The notes below the pieces were generated by a model. It saw nothing but the letters and a program-made list of their open reading frames with translations, searched no databases and was not told the origin of the DNA. Positions 26,707 to 35,627 of a DNA stretch of 64,000 nt are shown piece by piece; position 1 is the stretch's first letter; every line of letters begins with the position of its first letter. Made by a program: the position numbers and the translations under genes. This DNA is from Lachnospiraceae bacterium (GTDB taxonomy: Bacteria > Bacillota > Clostridia > Lachnospirales > Lachnospiraceae): assembly GCA_015057035.1 (NCBI GenBank), contig SVFC01000009.1:18984-82983 (forward strand), in the 5' to 3' direction.

Positions 26707-27159
26707 ATGAAAAGAGAAGAAGAATTAGTAAAACAGCTGACAGATATGGTGAAGGACACCAAGGCTGGAAAAGTACACTGGAATGTGATATGTCAGACGA
26801 CAGAATATAACGACGCAGCGACAAAACCAACAGTAGAAGAAGATGGTTTACAGTGGACTGTGGATGAGTGTTATGTGTCTTATCACTGTGAATACAAAGG
26901 AAAAGAGTTTTTAATGATTACATACGAGATGCTCCATACTGCAGGAGACAAGGTAAAATCTACAAATCTTGTATTTTTACCACCATTAGGTGTTCGTTAT
27001 TTTGATATTCACACATTATTACCATATTCTGTTGAAGCATCTCAGATGCTGATATATCAGGTGCATTCTTTATGGACATTGTTGCTTGACATGCACAAAG
27101 CTAACCCAGACAGTGTAACGATGGATGTAAGTGAGAGAGTATTAACAATTGAGGATTAA
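26707..27159 (+). CDS. Hypothetical cytoplasmic protein
   Basis: I do not recognise a family. The 150-residue protein is soluble, with an N-terminal helix, a central beta-rich part containing W-T-V-D-E-C-Y-V-S-Y-H-C-E-Y-K-G-K-E-F, and a C-terminal helix pair. Codon use and the GGAG-type site before the ATG support a real gene. It probably forms an operon with the preceding unknown gene, and both may work together. No catalytic motif is evident. Confidence 0.75.
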   Translation: MKREEELVKQLTDMVKDTKAGKVHWNVICQTTEYNDAATKPTVEEDGLQWTVDECYVSYHCEYKGKEFLMITYEMLHTAGDKVKSTNLVFLPPLGVRYFDIHTLLPYSVEASQMLIYQVHSLWTLLLDMHKANPDSVTMDVSERVLTIED

Positions 27160-27164
27160 TGAGG

Positions 27165-27193
27165 TAGGGCTGTAGCTGAATGCGACAGCCCTA
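27165..27193 (+). terminator. Hairpin between the unknown gene pair and the GH2 gene
   Basis: TAGGGCTGT (27165-27173) pairs perfectly with ACAGCCCTA (27185-27193). The following sequence has no long T run, so termination may be partial. The stem core matches the terminator at 17540. Confidence 0.55.
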
Positions 27194-27226
27194 TTGTGCA
27201 GTAAATATGTTTTATTGGGGGAAAAT

Positions 27227-29698
27227 ATGAGCAGAATCTATTTAAATGATGAATGGCTTTTTACAGAAGAATTCAGTGAAAATTTATGTGATCATAAGAT
27301 TGCGTTGGGCGGATTAACCGAGGTTCGCCTTCCTCATACATGTAAGGAATTACCATTTAACTATTTTGATGAGAATGACTATCAGATGGTCAGTGGTTAT
27401 CGAAGAGTGCTTTTTGCTCCAGAAGAATGGAGTGGGAAAGCAATTTTATTTACCTGTGAGGGTGCAGCTCATGAAACCACAGTTTACGTAAACGGACAGG
27501 TTGTGGCGAAGCATGCCTGTGGATATACTGGCTTTACAGTGGATATTGCCAATTATCTGGTTTATGGTCAGGAAAATACCATTGTACTTCGAGTAGATAG
27601 TAGAGAAAGCTTGAATGTTCCTCCATTTGGATTTGTAATTGATTATATGACTTTCGGTGGAGTATACCGCGAAGTTTATCTGGAAGTGAAAGAACCAGAA
27701 TATATCCAGGATGTTTTTGTGAAAACAGAAGTGAACATTAGTGGAAGTGAAGATGTATGTCTTGTTTGCCAGGTAGAACTATCTGAAGCAATGCGTATGC
27801 GTAGTTCTGTTGACAAAACCCAATGGAGTCTTGTAGGAAGTCTTTCCAGGGCATTTACAGATGTTTGTCCATATGACGAGAAGGATGAGTTCAACAAGGA
27901 AACGTTCATTTTTGAAGAAATCTTAGATATACAGGAATCCAAAATTTTTTCTATTGATAGTGTGATGATTCATCATATTCATATGTGGAATTCCACAAAA
28001 CCATATCTCTACAATTTGAAAGTAGAATTAGTAGGAGATTCACAGGTTTATGATACCTTTACGACACGTTTTGGATTCCGTCAGGTAGAGTTTAAGGCGG
28101 ACGGATTTTATCTAAACCATGAGAAGTTTAAGATTCGCGGATTGAATCGCCATCAGAGTTATCCATATGTAGGATATGCAATGCCAGAGAGCATGCAGAA
28201 ACTGGATGCGGACATTTTGAAAAAAGAACTTGGCTGTAATGCAGTTCGTACTTCCCATTACCCACAGTCGCACCATTTTATTGACCGATGTGATGAACTG
28301 GGACTTTTCGTGTTTATGGAATTTCCAGGCTGGCAGCATATCGGTGATGGCGACTGGAAGATGCAGGCTTGCCAGAATGCTAGAGATATGATCTGTCAAT
28401 TCCGCAATCATCCATCTATTATGATTTGGGGAATTCGTATTAATGAATCGGGAGATGACGATGCTTTCTATACAGAAACCAATCGTATTGCCCATGATTT
28501 GGATGATACAAGACAAACAGGTGGTGTCCGAAACTTTAAAAACAGCCATTTGTTAGAGGATGTTTATACATATAATGAGTTTGTTCATGATGGTGTGAAA
28601 CCAGGCTGCGAACCAAAGAAAAACGTTACTTCGGATATATCGAAGGGATATCTGATTACAGAATATAATGGACATATGTATCCAACGAAGCCATTTGACT
28701 GGGAAGAGCATCGGTTAGAGCATGCCATGCGTCATGCAAGAGTGATTGATGCAGTTGGCAAAGAAGCCGACATTGCGGGAAGTTTTGGCTGGTGCATGTT
28801 TGATTATAATACTCACAAGGATTTTGGAGCAGGAGACAGAATCTGTTATCATGGTGTGACGGATATGTTCCGTAACTCTAAGCTGGCGGCATCTGTATAT
28901 GCATGTCAGCAAGAAGAGTCAATAGTGCTTGAGGTAAGTTCTTCTATGGACATCGGAGAACATCCAGCCACAAACCTTGGAAATGTTTATCTGTTTTCCA
29001 ATGCAGACAGCGTAAAAATGTATAAGAATAATCATTTTATCAAGGAATATACCAGTAAGGATTCGACATTCCAGGGAATTGCTCATGGTCCAATCCTCGT
29101 GGATGATTTTGTGGGAGATATGCTAGAAACCGTGGAAGGATTTGAGCCAAAACAGGCCAAGATGATTGCAGAAGCGCTTAATTATATTGCGATTCACGGA
29201 TATCAGAACTTTCCATTACATATTATCTGGAAAGCATTGAAGGCTGTTGTTGGTTATCATATGAAACCAGAAGATTTGGTAAACTTATATATCAAATATA
29301 TCGGTAACTGGGGTGAAACAGCTACAGAATACCGATTTGAAGCGATTAAAAATGGCGAAATCATAAAAACAATTTATAGAAAACCTATGAAGTCCCTTCA
29401 TTTGGAAACAAAGGTATCACATACAACATTGGTAGAGAAACATAGTTATGATGTTGCTGCAATTCGTCTGCGTGCGTTGGACGATAATGATAATCTTGCT
29501 CCTTACTACCAGGAAGGATTTAGCGTAGAAGTGGAAGGACCAATTGCATTAATTGGACCAGAGGTTATTTCCTTAAAAGGTGGTATGGGTGGACTGTATG
29601 TGAAATCGTTGGGAAAAGCCGGACAGGGAAAAGTTCGAATTCACAATCAGCAGTTAGGAACCACAGAAGTGGTATTTGAGATTGTAAAAGAAGGATAG
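27227..29698 (+). CDS. Glycoside hydrolase family 2 (beta-galactosidase-like)
   Basis: The 823-residue intracellular enzyme (no signal peptide) has the GH2 order. A sugar-binding jelly roll comes first (N-D-E-W-L-F, G-Y-R-R, V-Y-V-N-G), then an immunoglobulin-like domain. The TIM barrel shows G-L-N-R-H-Q-S-Y-P, T-S-H-Y-P-Q-S, the acid/base Glu in W-G-I-R-I-N-E-S and the nucleophile Glu in L-I-T-E-Y-N-G-H. Further C-terminal beta-domains follow. The ATG at 27227 is preferred to an upstream TTG because a GGGGG site lies just before it. The GH36 gene follows by 10 bases, so the pair probably degrades mixed galactosides. Substrate is inferred; GH2 also includes mannosidases and glucuronidases. 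Confidence 0.88.
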   Translation: MSRIYLNDEWLFTEEFSENLCDHKIALGGLTEVRLPHTCKELPFNYFDENDYQMVSGYRRVLFAPEEWSGKAILFTCEGAAHETTVYVNGQVVAKHACGYTGFTVDIANYLVYGQENTIVLRVDSRESLNVPPFGFVIDYMTFGGVYREVYLEVKEPEYIQDVFVKTEVNISGSEDVCLVCQVELSEAMRMRSSVDKTQWSLVGSLSRAFTDVCPYDEKDEFNKETFIFEEILDIQESKIFSIDSVMIHHIHMWNSTKPYLYNLKVELVGDSQVYDTFTTRFGFRQVEFKADGFYLNHEKFKIRGLNRHQSYPYVGYAMPESMQKLDADILKKELGCNAVRTSHYPQSHHFIDRCDELGLFVFMEFPGWQHIGDGDWKMQACQNARDMICQFRNHPSIMIWGIRINESGDDDAFYTETNRIAHDLDDTRQTGGVRNFKNSHLLEDVYTYNEFVHDGVKPGCEPKKNVTSDISKGYLITEYNGHMYPTKPFDWEEHRLEHAMRHARVIDAVGKEADIAGSFGWCMFDYNTHKDFGAGDRICYHGVTDMFRNSKLAASVYACQQEESIVLEVSSSMDIGEHPATNLGNVYLFSNADSVKMYKNNHFIKEYTSKDSTFQGIAHGPILVDDFVGDMLETVEGFEPKQAKMIAEALNYIAIHGYQNFPLHIIWKALKAVVGYHMKPEDLVNLYIKYIGNWGETATEYRFEAIKNGEIIKTIYRKPMKSLHLETKVSHTTLVEKHSYDVAAIRLRALDDNDNLAPYYQEGFSVEVEGPIALIGPEVISLKGGMGGLYVKSLGKAGQGKVRIHNQQLGTTEVVFEIVKEG

Positions 29699-29708
29699 GA
29701 GAAGGACT

Positions 29709-32057
29709 ATGATTAGAAGATTAGGAAATGTATTTGTCTTAGATACACCAAATACCAGTTATGTTCTTGGAGTACTTCCAACCGGTCACGTGGAGCATAT
29801 GTACTATGGAGAACGTATTACCATTGATTCCGAGGAAGAAGCGGTAGCGTTGCGTGAAAAACGTGTATGTACTCCTGGAAACACAGTGTATTACAATGAT
29901 GATAATAAATCATTGCCACTAGAAGATGTGCGTTTGGAAATGTCCTCAGGAGGAAAAGGAGACATTAGGGAGCCGTTTATCGAAGTGACACATCACGATG
30001 GTAGTTTTACCTCGGATTTTCTATATGAGGATGCGGAAATCAAACATGGAAAAACACCATTTGAAACTCTTCCTGGATCTTATGAAGAAAATGATCTGGT
30101 CGATGAATTGGTGCTTACACTTAGAGATAAAAACTATCAGTTAACTTTGGAATTACATTATTTTGCTTTCTTAAATCAGGATATAATTTCTCGTTCTGCA
30201 AAGCTGATTAACACTAGTGAAGAAACCATTACAGTAGAAAGACTTATGAGTACACAGTTGGATTTACAAACTTCTGACTGGGTATTATCTACATTCCACG
30301 GGGCATGGGCGCGTGAAATGAAACGCTTTGATATGACTGTGAATGCAGGCAAGGTAGTGAATGAATCCTATTGTGGATGCTCATCTAACAGAGCAAATCC
30401 ATTTATTATGTTATCTAAGGCAGACACTGGGGAAGACCATGGTGTTTGTTATGGTTTAAACTTGATTTACAGCGGTAACCATTACGAAGCAGTAGAAGTA
30501 AGTGCTTTTGGTAAGACAAGAGTGGTATGTGGTATTAATCCTAGATCCTTCCAGTTTGTGGTTGAGCCAGGAGAATTCTTCGAAGCACCAGAAGTAGTTA
30601 TGACTTATTCTAAGAAAGGTTTTAACGGAATGAGCCAGAATATGCATTCCTTTGTTCGTGAATGCATTGTTCGCGGTACATGGAAGAAAAAGATTCGTCC
30701 AGTACTTCTGAACAGCTGGGAAGCTGCTTATTTTGAAATCAACGAAAGCAAGCTTTTAAAACTTGCAAAAGCAGGTAAAGAAGTTGGTATTGAACTGTTT
30801 GTCATGGATGATGGTTGGTTCGGAACCAGAGATGACGACACCCAGTCCCTGGGAGATTGGTATGCCAATACCAAGAAACTTCCGAATGGTGTGGCTGGTC
30901 TTGCCAAAAAAGTCAATGAATTAGGTCTGGATTTTGGTATCTGGGTGGAACCAGAAATGGTAAATGTAAATAGTGATTTATATCGCACACATCCAGAATG
31001 GGTGATGGAGATTCCTGGTAAGCCACATTCAGAGAGCCGTAATCAGAGAATTTTAGATTTTTCAAATCCAGAAGTAGTAGAATATATGACAAAGCAGATG
31101 GAAAATGTATTTTCCTCTGGAAATATCGCTTACGTAAAATGGGATATGAATAGAATCTTTTCGGATTATTATTCACAGGCACTTCCAGCAAATCGCCAGA
31201 AAGAAGTAGCACATCGATATATGATGGGATTGTATAAGATGCTGGAGTCTTTGAACAAATCTTTCCCAGATATTTTATTCGAGGGATGTGCATCTGGAGG
31301 AAATCGTTTCGACCTTGGTATGTTATGTTATTTCCCACAGATTTGGGCCAGCGATGACACAGATGCGATTTACCGTGTGCAGGGGCAGACGGGATACAGC
31401 TATGGATATCCAATGTCTACAGTAAGTGCCCATGTATCTGATTGTCCAAATCATCAGACACTTCGCAACACTCCAATGGCTACACGCTTCCAGGTAGCGG
31501 CATTTGGTGTGCTAGGATATGAGTGCAATCTGTGTGAAATGAAGAAAGAAGATGTAAAAGACATTAAGGAACAGATTGCCCTTTATAAGCAATGGCGTGA
31601 GGTTCTTCAGTTTGGTACCTTCTATCGTCAGAAACAGGGGAATGTATATCAGTGGACCTGTGTTAGTGAGGATAAGACCAAAGCAGTAGGAATGATGCTT
31701 CAGGTTCTGTTTGATGCCAATACACATTACGAAGAATATGTTCCTCAGGGACTAAAAGAAGATACAAAATACCATTTCTTTAATCGTGAATTAACTTTTG
31801 ATATTAAGGATTTTGGTGGACTGATTAATCAGGTGTCTCCAATTCATATTAAACAGGATTCGCTATTACATAATACCATTTCGAAGTTTATTCGTATGCC
31901 TGGGGAAAAAGAAGATTGTGTTGCTTCAGGGAAACTTCTTATGGAAGGTGGCGTAAAACTGAAACAGGGATTTGGTGCAACAGGGTATGCAGAAGATATT
32001 CGTTTCTGGCAGGATTTTGCATCAAGAATGTATTTTATGGAAAGGATAGAAGAATAG
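29709..32057 (+). CDS. Alpha-galactosidase, glycoside hydrolase family 36
   Basis: The 782-residue intracellular enzyme releases alpha-1,6-linked galactose from raffinose-type sugars or galactomannan fragments. It has the large N-terminal beta-sandwich, a TIM barrel with N-S-W-E-A, M-D-D-G-W-F-G and W-V-E-P-E-M-V-N, the nucleophile Asp in K-W-D-M-N-R, the C-A-S-G-G-N-R-F-D loop and the acid/base Asp in S-D-D-T-D-A. Length is typical for the RafA/AgaA group. GGAG precedes the ATG. It follows the GH2 gene by 10 bases and precedes thymidine kinase by 2 bases. Confidence 0.95.
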   Translation: MIRRLGNVFVLDTPNTSYVLGVLPTGHVEHMYYGERITIDSEEEAVALREKRVCTPGNTVYYNDDNKSLPLEDVRLEMSSGGKGDIREPFIEVTHHDGSFTSDFLYEDAEIKHGKTPFETLPGSYEENDLVDELVLTLRDKNYQLTLELHYFAFLNQDIISRSAKLINTSEETITVERLMSTQLDLQTSDWVLSTFHGAWAREMKRFDMTVNAGKVVNESYCGCSSNRANPFIMLSKADTGEDHGVCYGLNLIYSGNHYEAVEVSAFGKTRVVCGINPRSFQFVVEPGEFFEAPEVVMTYSKKGFNGMSQNMHSFVRECIVRGTWKKKIRPVLLNSWEAAYFEINESKLLKLAKAGKEVGIELFVMDDGWFGTRDDDTQSLGDWYANTKKLPNGVAGLAKKVNELGLDFGIWVEPEMVNVNSDLYRTHPEWVMEIPGKPHSESRNQRILDFSNPEVVEYMTKQMENVFSSGNIAYVKWDMNRIFSDYYSQALPANRQKEVAHRYMMGLYKMLESLNKSFPDILFEGCASGGNRFDLGMLCYFPQIWASDDTDAIYRVQGQTGYSYGYPMSTVSAHVSDCPNHQTLRNTPMATRFQVAAFGVLGYECNLCEMKKEDVKDIKEQIALYKQWREVLQFGTFYRQKQGNVYQWTCVSEDKTKAVGMMLQVLFDANTHYEEYVPQGLKEDTKYHFFNRELTFDIKDFGGLINQVSPIHIKQDSLLHNTISKFIRMPGEKEDCVASGKLLMEGGVKLKQGFGATGYAEDIRFWQDFASRMYFMERIEE

Positions 32058-32059
32058 AT

Positions 32060-32653
32060 ATGGCAAAATTATTTTTTCGTTATGGAGCGATGGGAAGCTC
32101 TAAAACAGCAAATGCATTAATGGTAGAGTATAATTACAGAGAGCGTGGCAAAAAGGCAATTATGGCAAAGCCTATGACAGATACAAGAGATGGAAAACTG
32201 ATTATTCGTTCCAGAATCGGTTTGGAACTTCCATGTATTCTGGTTGAGGATCTGGTGAAGATGTCAGAGGAAGAGTTACAGCAGCATGATTGTGTTATCG
32301 TTGACGAAGCACAGTTCTGTAACAAATCTCAGATTGAGTTTTTCGTTCATTTGGTAGATGACCTTAATATTCCAGTTATCTGCTATGGTCTTCGTGCAGA
32401 CTTCCGTAATGAATTGTTTGAAGGAAGCCTGTGGCTGTTAGCATGGGCGGATGTGATCGAAGAGATTCGTACTGTATGCTGGTGTGGAAAGGCCGCCAGA
32501 ACCAATGCTAGATTTAACGATCAGGGGATTATCCGTGAAGGAGACCAGGTTTGTCTCGGTGGCAATACTTCCTATATTGCATTATGTCGCAAACACTGGA
32601 AGGAAGGCAATTTAGGACCTCGTTTCAGAGAACTCTTAGAAGAGTTTAATTAA
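32060..32653 (+). CDS. tdk: Thymidine kinase
   Basis: The 197-residue type II enzyme phosphorylates thymidine in the salvage pathway. It has a P-loop (G-A-M-G-S-S-K-T, with Ser where the usual Gly precedes Lys), V-I-V-D-E-A-Q-F as the Walker B-like segment with catalytic Glu, Y-G-L-R-A-D-F, and zinc-ligand positions C-W-C-G-K and L-C-R-K-H. An in-frame upstream extension of 48 codons overlaps the GH36 gene and is not used: the ATG at 32060 is preceded by a GGATAGAAGA stretch and matches family starts. Confidence 0.93.
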   Translation: MAKLFFRYGAMGSSKTANALMVEYNYRERGKKAIMAKPMTDTRDGKLIIRSRIGLELPCILVEDLVKMSEEELQQHDCVIVDEAQFCNKSQIEFFVHLVDDLNIPVICYGLRADFRNELFEGSLWLLAWADVIEEIRTVCWCGKAARTNARFNDQGIIREGDQVCLGGNTSYIALCRKHWKEGNLGPRFRELLEEFN

Positions 32654-32671
32654 GAACAGTAAGGAAGTAAT

Positions 32672-33460
32672 ATGATGAAAGAATTAGGATATGCGGTTGT
32701 TACTGGTGCCAGCGCAGGAATTGGAATGTTTCTCGCAGAAGGTTTGGCGCAGAGAGGATATCCCCTTGTGCTTGTTGCAAGAAGAGAAGAGCGCCTAAAA
32801 CAACTGGCAGAGCGCTTAAAGCAGCGATATAATGTGGAATGTCAGGTAGTAGCCTGCGATGTGTCCAGAATAGAAGAATGCCAGAGGTTGATGAGTGTAA
32901 TCGAAACATTAGAAGTTGATATATTCATTAATAACGCAGGTTTTGGAGATTGTAGTCCTTTTATAAAAGGGGATTTACAGAAAGAACTGGATATGGTGGA
33001 TGTGAATGTTAAAGCAGTTCATACCTTAACAAAACTCATACTCCAGAAAATGCAGAAGACAGATAGGGGGTATATACTCAATATTGCATCATCTGCAGGG
33101 TTAATCCCAGCAGGACCATATATGGCAACCTATTATGCCACAAAGGCTTATGTGACAAGCCTTACTCAGGGGATTGCTCAGGAACTTCGTGAAGCAAAGT
33201 CCCGTATATATATTGGTTGTGTCTGTCCGGGACCGGTAGATACAGAATTTAATGCTGTTGCCAATGTAGAGTTTTCCCTTCCAGGAATTTCAGCAGAATA
33301 TTGTGCACAGTACAGTCTTAAGAAAATGTTTCAAAAGAAAACGGTTATCATACCAACATTTACAATGAAACTAGCCTTATTTGGAGTGCGTTTGCTTCCA
33401 AGGAAATGGTATGTGGCCATTACAGCCAGACAACAGAAAAAGAAATTAAACAGAGGTTAA
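32672..33460 (+). CDS. Short-chain dehydrogenase/reductase
   Basis: The 262-residue Rossmann-fold oxidoreductase has T-G-A-S-A-G-I-G for the dinucleotide, an Arg-rich R-R-E-E-R-L after beta-2 that favours NADP(H), N-N-A-G-F-G, a catalytic Ser in I-A-S-S-A-G, and Y-Y-A-T-K carrying the catalytic Tyr-Lys. The C-P-G-P-V loop follows. It resembles the DltE/YqjQ-type SDRs of unknown substrate. A second ATG three bases downstream is equally possible. The threonine aldolase gene begins one base after its stop. Confidence 0.92.
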   Translation: MMKELGYAVVTGASAGIGMFLAEGLAQRGYPLVLVARREERLKQLAERLKQRYNVECQVVACDVSRIEECQRLMSVIETLEVDIFINNAGFGDCSPFIKGDLQKELDMVDVNVKAVHTLTKLILQKMQKTDRGYILNIASSAGLIPAGPYMATYYATKAYVTSLTQGIAQELREAKSRIYIGCVCPGPVDTEFNAVANVEFSLPGISAEYCAQYSLKKMFQKKTVIIPTFTMKLALFGVRLLPRKWYVAITARQQKKKLNRG

Positions 33461-33461
33461 T

Positions 33462-34502
33462 ATGATATTTTTTAATTGTGATTATACAGAAGGAGCGCAT
33501 CCTGCGATTTTAGAGAGATTATCAGCCACAAATATGGAACAGACCATTGGTTATGGTATGGATGACCATTGTAAGCATGCTGCGGAGTTGATTAAGAAAG
33601 AATGTAATAATGAGAAGATAGATGTACATTTTTTGGTAGGCGGAACTCAGACCAATGTAACAGTTATAGATGCGGCGTTGAAGCCTTATCAGGGGGTAAT
33701 CTGTGCTGCGTCAGGACATATTAATGTGCATGAGACTGGAGCAGTAGAAGCTTCTGGTCATAAATGTATCACCATCCCATCCATGGATGGAAAAATATAT
33801 GAACCAGAGATTCGAGAGATTCTTTCTAATCATTATGCGAATGGTGGAGACGAACACATGGCACAGCCTAAGATGGTGTACATATCCAATCCTACGGAAT
33901 ATGGAACCATTTATAGTAAGGCTGAATTAGAAGGCCTTTATGCACTTTGTAAGGAATATGGTGTGTATCTGTTCTTAGATGGCGCCCGTCTAGGGTATGG
34001 ACTAGCTAGCAAAGAAAATGATTTAACTTTAGAGATTATTGCTCAAAATACCGACGTATTTTACATCGGTGGAACCAAGGTTGGAGCACTGTTCGGGGAA
34101 GCGGTAGTAATCAGTCATGACGATATTAAACCGGATTTCCGTTATAATATCAAGCAGCACGGAGGAATGCTGGCAAAGGGGCGTTTGCTGGGAGTTCAGT
34201 TTGAAACCTTGTTTGAAAGTGGTTTGTATTATGAGATTTCAGCGCATGCAATGCATATGACAGAAATAATACGTGACAAACTGACTTGTTTGGGTGTAAA
34301 ATTCTTCGTGCAATCGCCAACGAATCAGCTTTTTGTTATTTTATCCAATACAGCAATTGCACAGTTGAGTACCAATTATAAACTGGAAATCATGGACAAA
34401 GTGGACGCAGAACATACAGTAGTGCGTATCTGCACTTCGTGGGCAACCAAGGAAGAAAATGTGACTGCCTTTTTGGCAGATGTAGAAAGGGCTCTTTCAT
34501 GA
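33462..34502 (+). CDS. ltaE: Low-specificity threonine aldolase / beta-eliminating lyase family
   Basis: The 346-residue PLP enzyme of fold type I cleaves L-threonine or allo-threonine to glycine and acetaldehyde. Visible are G-G-T-Q-T-N at the cofactor phosphate site, H-I-N-V-H-E-T-G-A, L-F-L-D-G-A-R-L with the cofactor-binding Asp, and the Schiff-base Lys in Y-I-G-G-T-K-V-G. Its stop codon overlaps the asparaginase start as ATGA, showing translational coupling of two amino-acid catabolic genes. Confidence 0.9.
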   Translation: MIFFNCDYTEGAHPAILERLSATNMEQTIGYGMDDHCKHAAELIKKECNNEKIDVHFLVGGTQTNVTVIDAALKPYQGVICAASGHINVHETGAVEASGHKCITIPSMDGKIYEPEIREILSNHYANGGDEHMAQPKMVYISNPTEYGTIYSKAELEGLYALCKEYGVYLFLDGARLGYGLASKENDLTLEIIAQNTDVFYIGGTKVGALFGEAVVISHDDIKPDFRYNIKQHGGMLAKGRLLGVQFETLFESGLYYEISAHAMHMTEIIRDKLTCLGVKFFVQSPTNQLFVILSNTAIAQLSTNYKLEIMDKVDAEHTVVRICTSWATKEENVTAFLADVERALS

Positions 34503-35509
34503 AAAAAATATTATTTATTGCAACGGGTGGAACCATTGCATCAAAAAAATCAGAAAACGGATTAAAACCACAGATTTCCCCAGATGAGTTATTATCTTAT
34601 ATTCCAAGTCTGAATAAGATTTGCGAAGTGGATACATTACAGCTTTTGAATCTGGACAGTTCCAATATGGAACCACGCCATTGGATTATGATGGAAGAGT
34701 GCATCAAGGAGCATTATGACGTATATGATGGCTTTGTAATCGCCCATGGAACAGATACCATGGCGTATACAGCAGCTGGTTTGTCCTATATGATTCAGAA
34801 TTCCAAGAAACCAATTGTCATTACAGGTTCTCAGAAACCAATTAATATGGACATCACAGATGCGAAGACGAATCTTATCGATAGTTTTACCTATGCATCA
34901 GATGATAAATCTCAGGGCGTATCCATTGTGTTTGATGGCAAGGTAATTGCAGGTACCCGTGCAAAGAAAGTTCGTTCCAAGAGTTACAATGCTTTTTCCA
35001 GCATTGATTTTCCGTCTTTGGCAGTGATTCAGGATGGACAGATTATGAGATACATTCCAATGCTTCCATACGAAGAAGAGGTGCGTTTCTATAATCAGAT
35101 GAATGAAAACATATTCCTGCTCAAATTGATCCCTGGAATTTCAACACAGATGTTAACATATATCTTTTCCCATTACGATGCAATTATCGTGGAAAGCTTT
35201 GGTGTAGGTGGTATTCCAATGTCTATACAGAAGACCTTCTATGATTTATGTGCGAAGTATCCAGACAAAACCATTATTATGGCAACGCAGGTAGCACATG
35301 AAGGAAGCGATATGACGGTTTATGAAGTGGGAAATGAGATGAAGGTTATGTGTAACTTCTTAGAGTCCTACGACATGACATTGGAATCTGTAATTGCAAA
35401 GACCATGTGGATGCTTGCAAACAAAGAGATTACCAAAGAAAACCAGGAAGATATCTTCTATAAAAACATAAATTATGACGTGATTTTTGGGAAAAATCGT
35501 ATTTGTTAG
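34499..35509 (+). CDS. ansA: L-asparaginase, cytoplasmic type I
   Basis: The 336-residue enzyme hydrolyses asparagine to aspartate and ammonia. Both catalytic threonine motifs are present: I-A-T-G-G-T-I-A-S near the N-terminus and I-A-H-G-T-D-T-M-A-Y-T near residue 85. Q-K-P and D-A-K-T-N provide further active-site residues. There is no signal peptide, indicating the cytoplasmic form. The ATG at 34499 overlaps the end of the aldolase gene by four bases (ATGA). A longer in-frame reading exists upstream but lies inside ltaE and has no family counterpart. Confidence 0.93.
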   Translation: MKKILFIATGGTIASKKSENGLKPQISPDELLSYIPSLNKICEVDTLQLLNLDSSNMEPRHWIMMEECIKEHYDVYDGFVIAHGTDTMAYTAAGLSYMIQNSKKPIVITGSQKPINMDITDAKTNLIDSFTYASDDKSQGVSIVFDGKVIAGTRAKKVRSKSYNAFSSIDFPSLAVIQDGQIMRYIPMLPYEEEVRFYNQMNENIFLLKLIPGISTQMLTYIFSHYDAIIVESFGVGGIPMSIQKTFYDLCAKYPDKTIIMATQVAHEGSDMTVYEVGNEMKVMCNFLESYDMTLESVIAKTMWMLANKEITKENQEDIFYKNINYDVIFGKNRIC

Positions 35510-35552
35510 CATATCGACTAAAATTTACGAAAAAAACTAGTAGAATTCACGA

Positions 35553-35581
35553 TTGAAAACCCTTTAAATATAAAATATAAT
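35553..35581 (+). promoter_or_regulatory. Near-consensus promoter for the pullulanase gene
   Basis: TTGAAA (35553-35558), a 17-base spacer and TATAAT (35576-35581) lie 46 bases before the start codon. The spacer and most of the -10 form the left arm of the palindrome at 35559-35621, so promoter activity may be regulated through that element. Confidence 0.75.
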
Positions 35582-35621
35582 AGTATCGAAAAAATACGAA
35601 AATATTTTATATTTAAGGGGT
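35559..35621. repeat. 20-bp inverted repeat spanning promoter and ribosome-binding site of pulA
   Basis: The left arm 35559-35578 and right arm 35602-35621 are complementary over 20 positions with a single G-T wobble, separated by 23 bases. The right arm includes AAGGGG, the ribosome-binding site of the pullulanase gene. A smaller GTAT/ATAC inverted repeat lies in the loop. In transcripts from upstream the hairpin would hide the ribosome-binding site. Transcripts from the local promoter should start inside the loop and escape it. Confidence 0.85.
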
Positions 35622-35627
35622 ATTTTT

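Noticed and set aside
31916..32059. 48-codon N-terminal extension of thymidine kinase
   Set aside because: It overlaps the end of the GH36 gene in another frame; the family begins at the ATG at 32060.
34439..34498. N-terminal extension of asparaginase by 20 codons
   Set aside because: The extension lies wholly inside the threonine aldolase gene, and asparaginases start at the ATG at 34499 in an ATGA overlap.
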